A DNA stretch of 15,077 nt. It comes from Planctomycetaceae bacterium TMED10. GTDB lineage: Bacteria; Planctomycetota; Planctomycetia; Pirellulales; UBA7805. The stretch's first letter is position 1. Every line of letters begins with the position of its first letter. The stretch lies in the NCBI GenBank assembly GCA_002168195.1, contig NHBP01000067.1:5772-20848 (forward strand), read 5' to 3'. A model generated the notes under the pieces. That model was not told the origin of the DNA and searched no databases. It was given only the letters and a program-made list of their open reading frames with translations. The position numbers were made by a program, and so were the translations under genes. Shown here one piece after another: positions 15,004-15,077 of the stretch.

Positions 15004-15030
15004 AAAAGTTAAATCACACACTCATTGTAT
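15004..15030 (-). repeat. 27-nt cassette-boundary repeat, copy 2, with TACAAT box
   Basis: Matches 14545-14571 at 24 of 27 positions, 459 bp away in the same orientation. On the minus strand it reads ATACAATGAGTGTGT, then ATTTAAC (RYYYAAC) at 15014-15008 and TTTT. TACAAT (15029-15024) is a candidate -10 for the 91-aa gene. Confidence 0.55.
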
Positions 15031-15057
15031 GGAAACGCAAGAATTGTGCAAAAACAT

Positions 15058-15077
15058 CGAAGGTGACCCGGCGAAGC
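15058..15077 (-). repeat. Partial attC-like element D at the right edge
   Basis: The last bases read, on the minus strand, GCTTCGCCGGGTCACC. This matches the hairpin turn of element C (GGC-TTC-GCC) and lies about 42 nt before the TACAAT boundary repeat, the same distance as in element B. The rest is outside the window. Confidence 0.3.

Noticed and set aside
10854-15077. Insertion sequence or transposon as the explanation for the AT-rich right part
   Set aside because: No transposase, integrase or long terminal inverted repeats are seen in the window; the short hairpin elements fit cassettes better.

Overview
The window looks like a chromosomal segment from a planctomycete, probably of the Pirellula/Rhodopirellula kind. 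The main evidence is a 999-residue PVC-type heme-binding CxxCH protein (propeller plus HEAT-like repeats plus cytochrome c), a gene type largely confined to Planctomycetes and Verrucomicrobia. It is translationally coupled to a degenerate SGNH/GDSL protein of the kind often found beside it. Most of the window is GC-rich, and Shine-Dalgarno sequences are often weak.

Positions 1-2711 (minus strand) hold a small unknown protein, a PfkB-family sugar kinase that resembles 2-keto-3-deoxygluconate kinase, and 6-phosphogluconate dehydrogenase, which is cut by the left edge. Kinase and dehydrogenase are 7 bp apart and are probably cotranscribed for sugar-acid/pentose-phosphate metabolism. Positions 2712-3124 form a divergent spacer with three 11-bp tandem repeats, a plausible promoter and a complete tRNA-Cys(GCA).

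Positions 3125-7881 (plus) are a tight three-gene operon. It encodes the SGNH-like protein, the PVC heme protein (4-bp ATGA overlap) and a secreted stand-alone CBM6 protein. All three carry export signals, which suggests an envelope or extracytoplasmic polysaccharide-related redox or binding function. A lipoprotein amidohydrolase (8005-9891) and a DUF2490 outer-membrane-like protein (about 10125-10853) follow on the same strand.

From 10854 to the right edge the character changes. The DNA is more AT-rich, with short single genes in mixed orientation: an LbH acyltransferase, a CNNM/CBS membrane protein, a sulfotransferase and a two-helix membrane protein. Long spacers separate them. On the minus strand the spacers carry related elements made of an RYYYAAC core, a CAAG segment and a GC-rich hairpin with a TAC or TTC loop. 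A 27-nt direct repeat (24/27 identical) with a TACAAT box flanks one gene. I interpret this as a mobile gene-cassette array, most like integron attC cassettes, running out of the window on the right. No integrase is visible here. This is the most interesting part of the window. The acyltransferase and sulfotransferase suggest that the cassettes modify surface polysaccharide.
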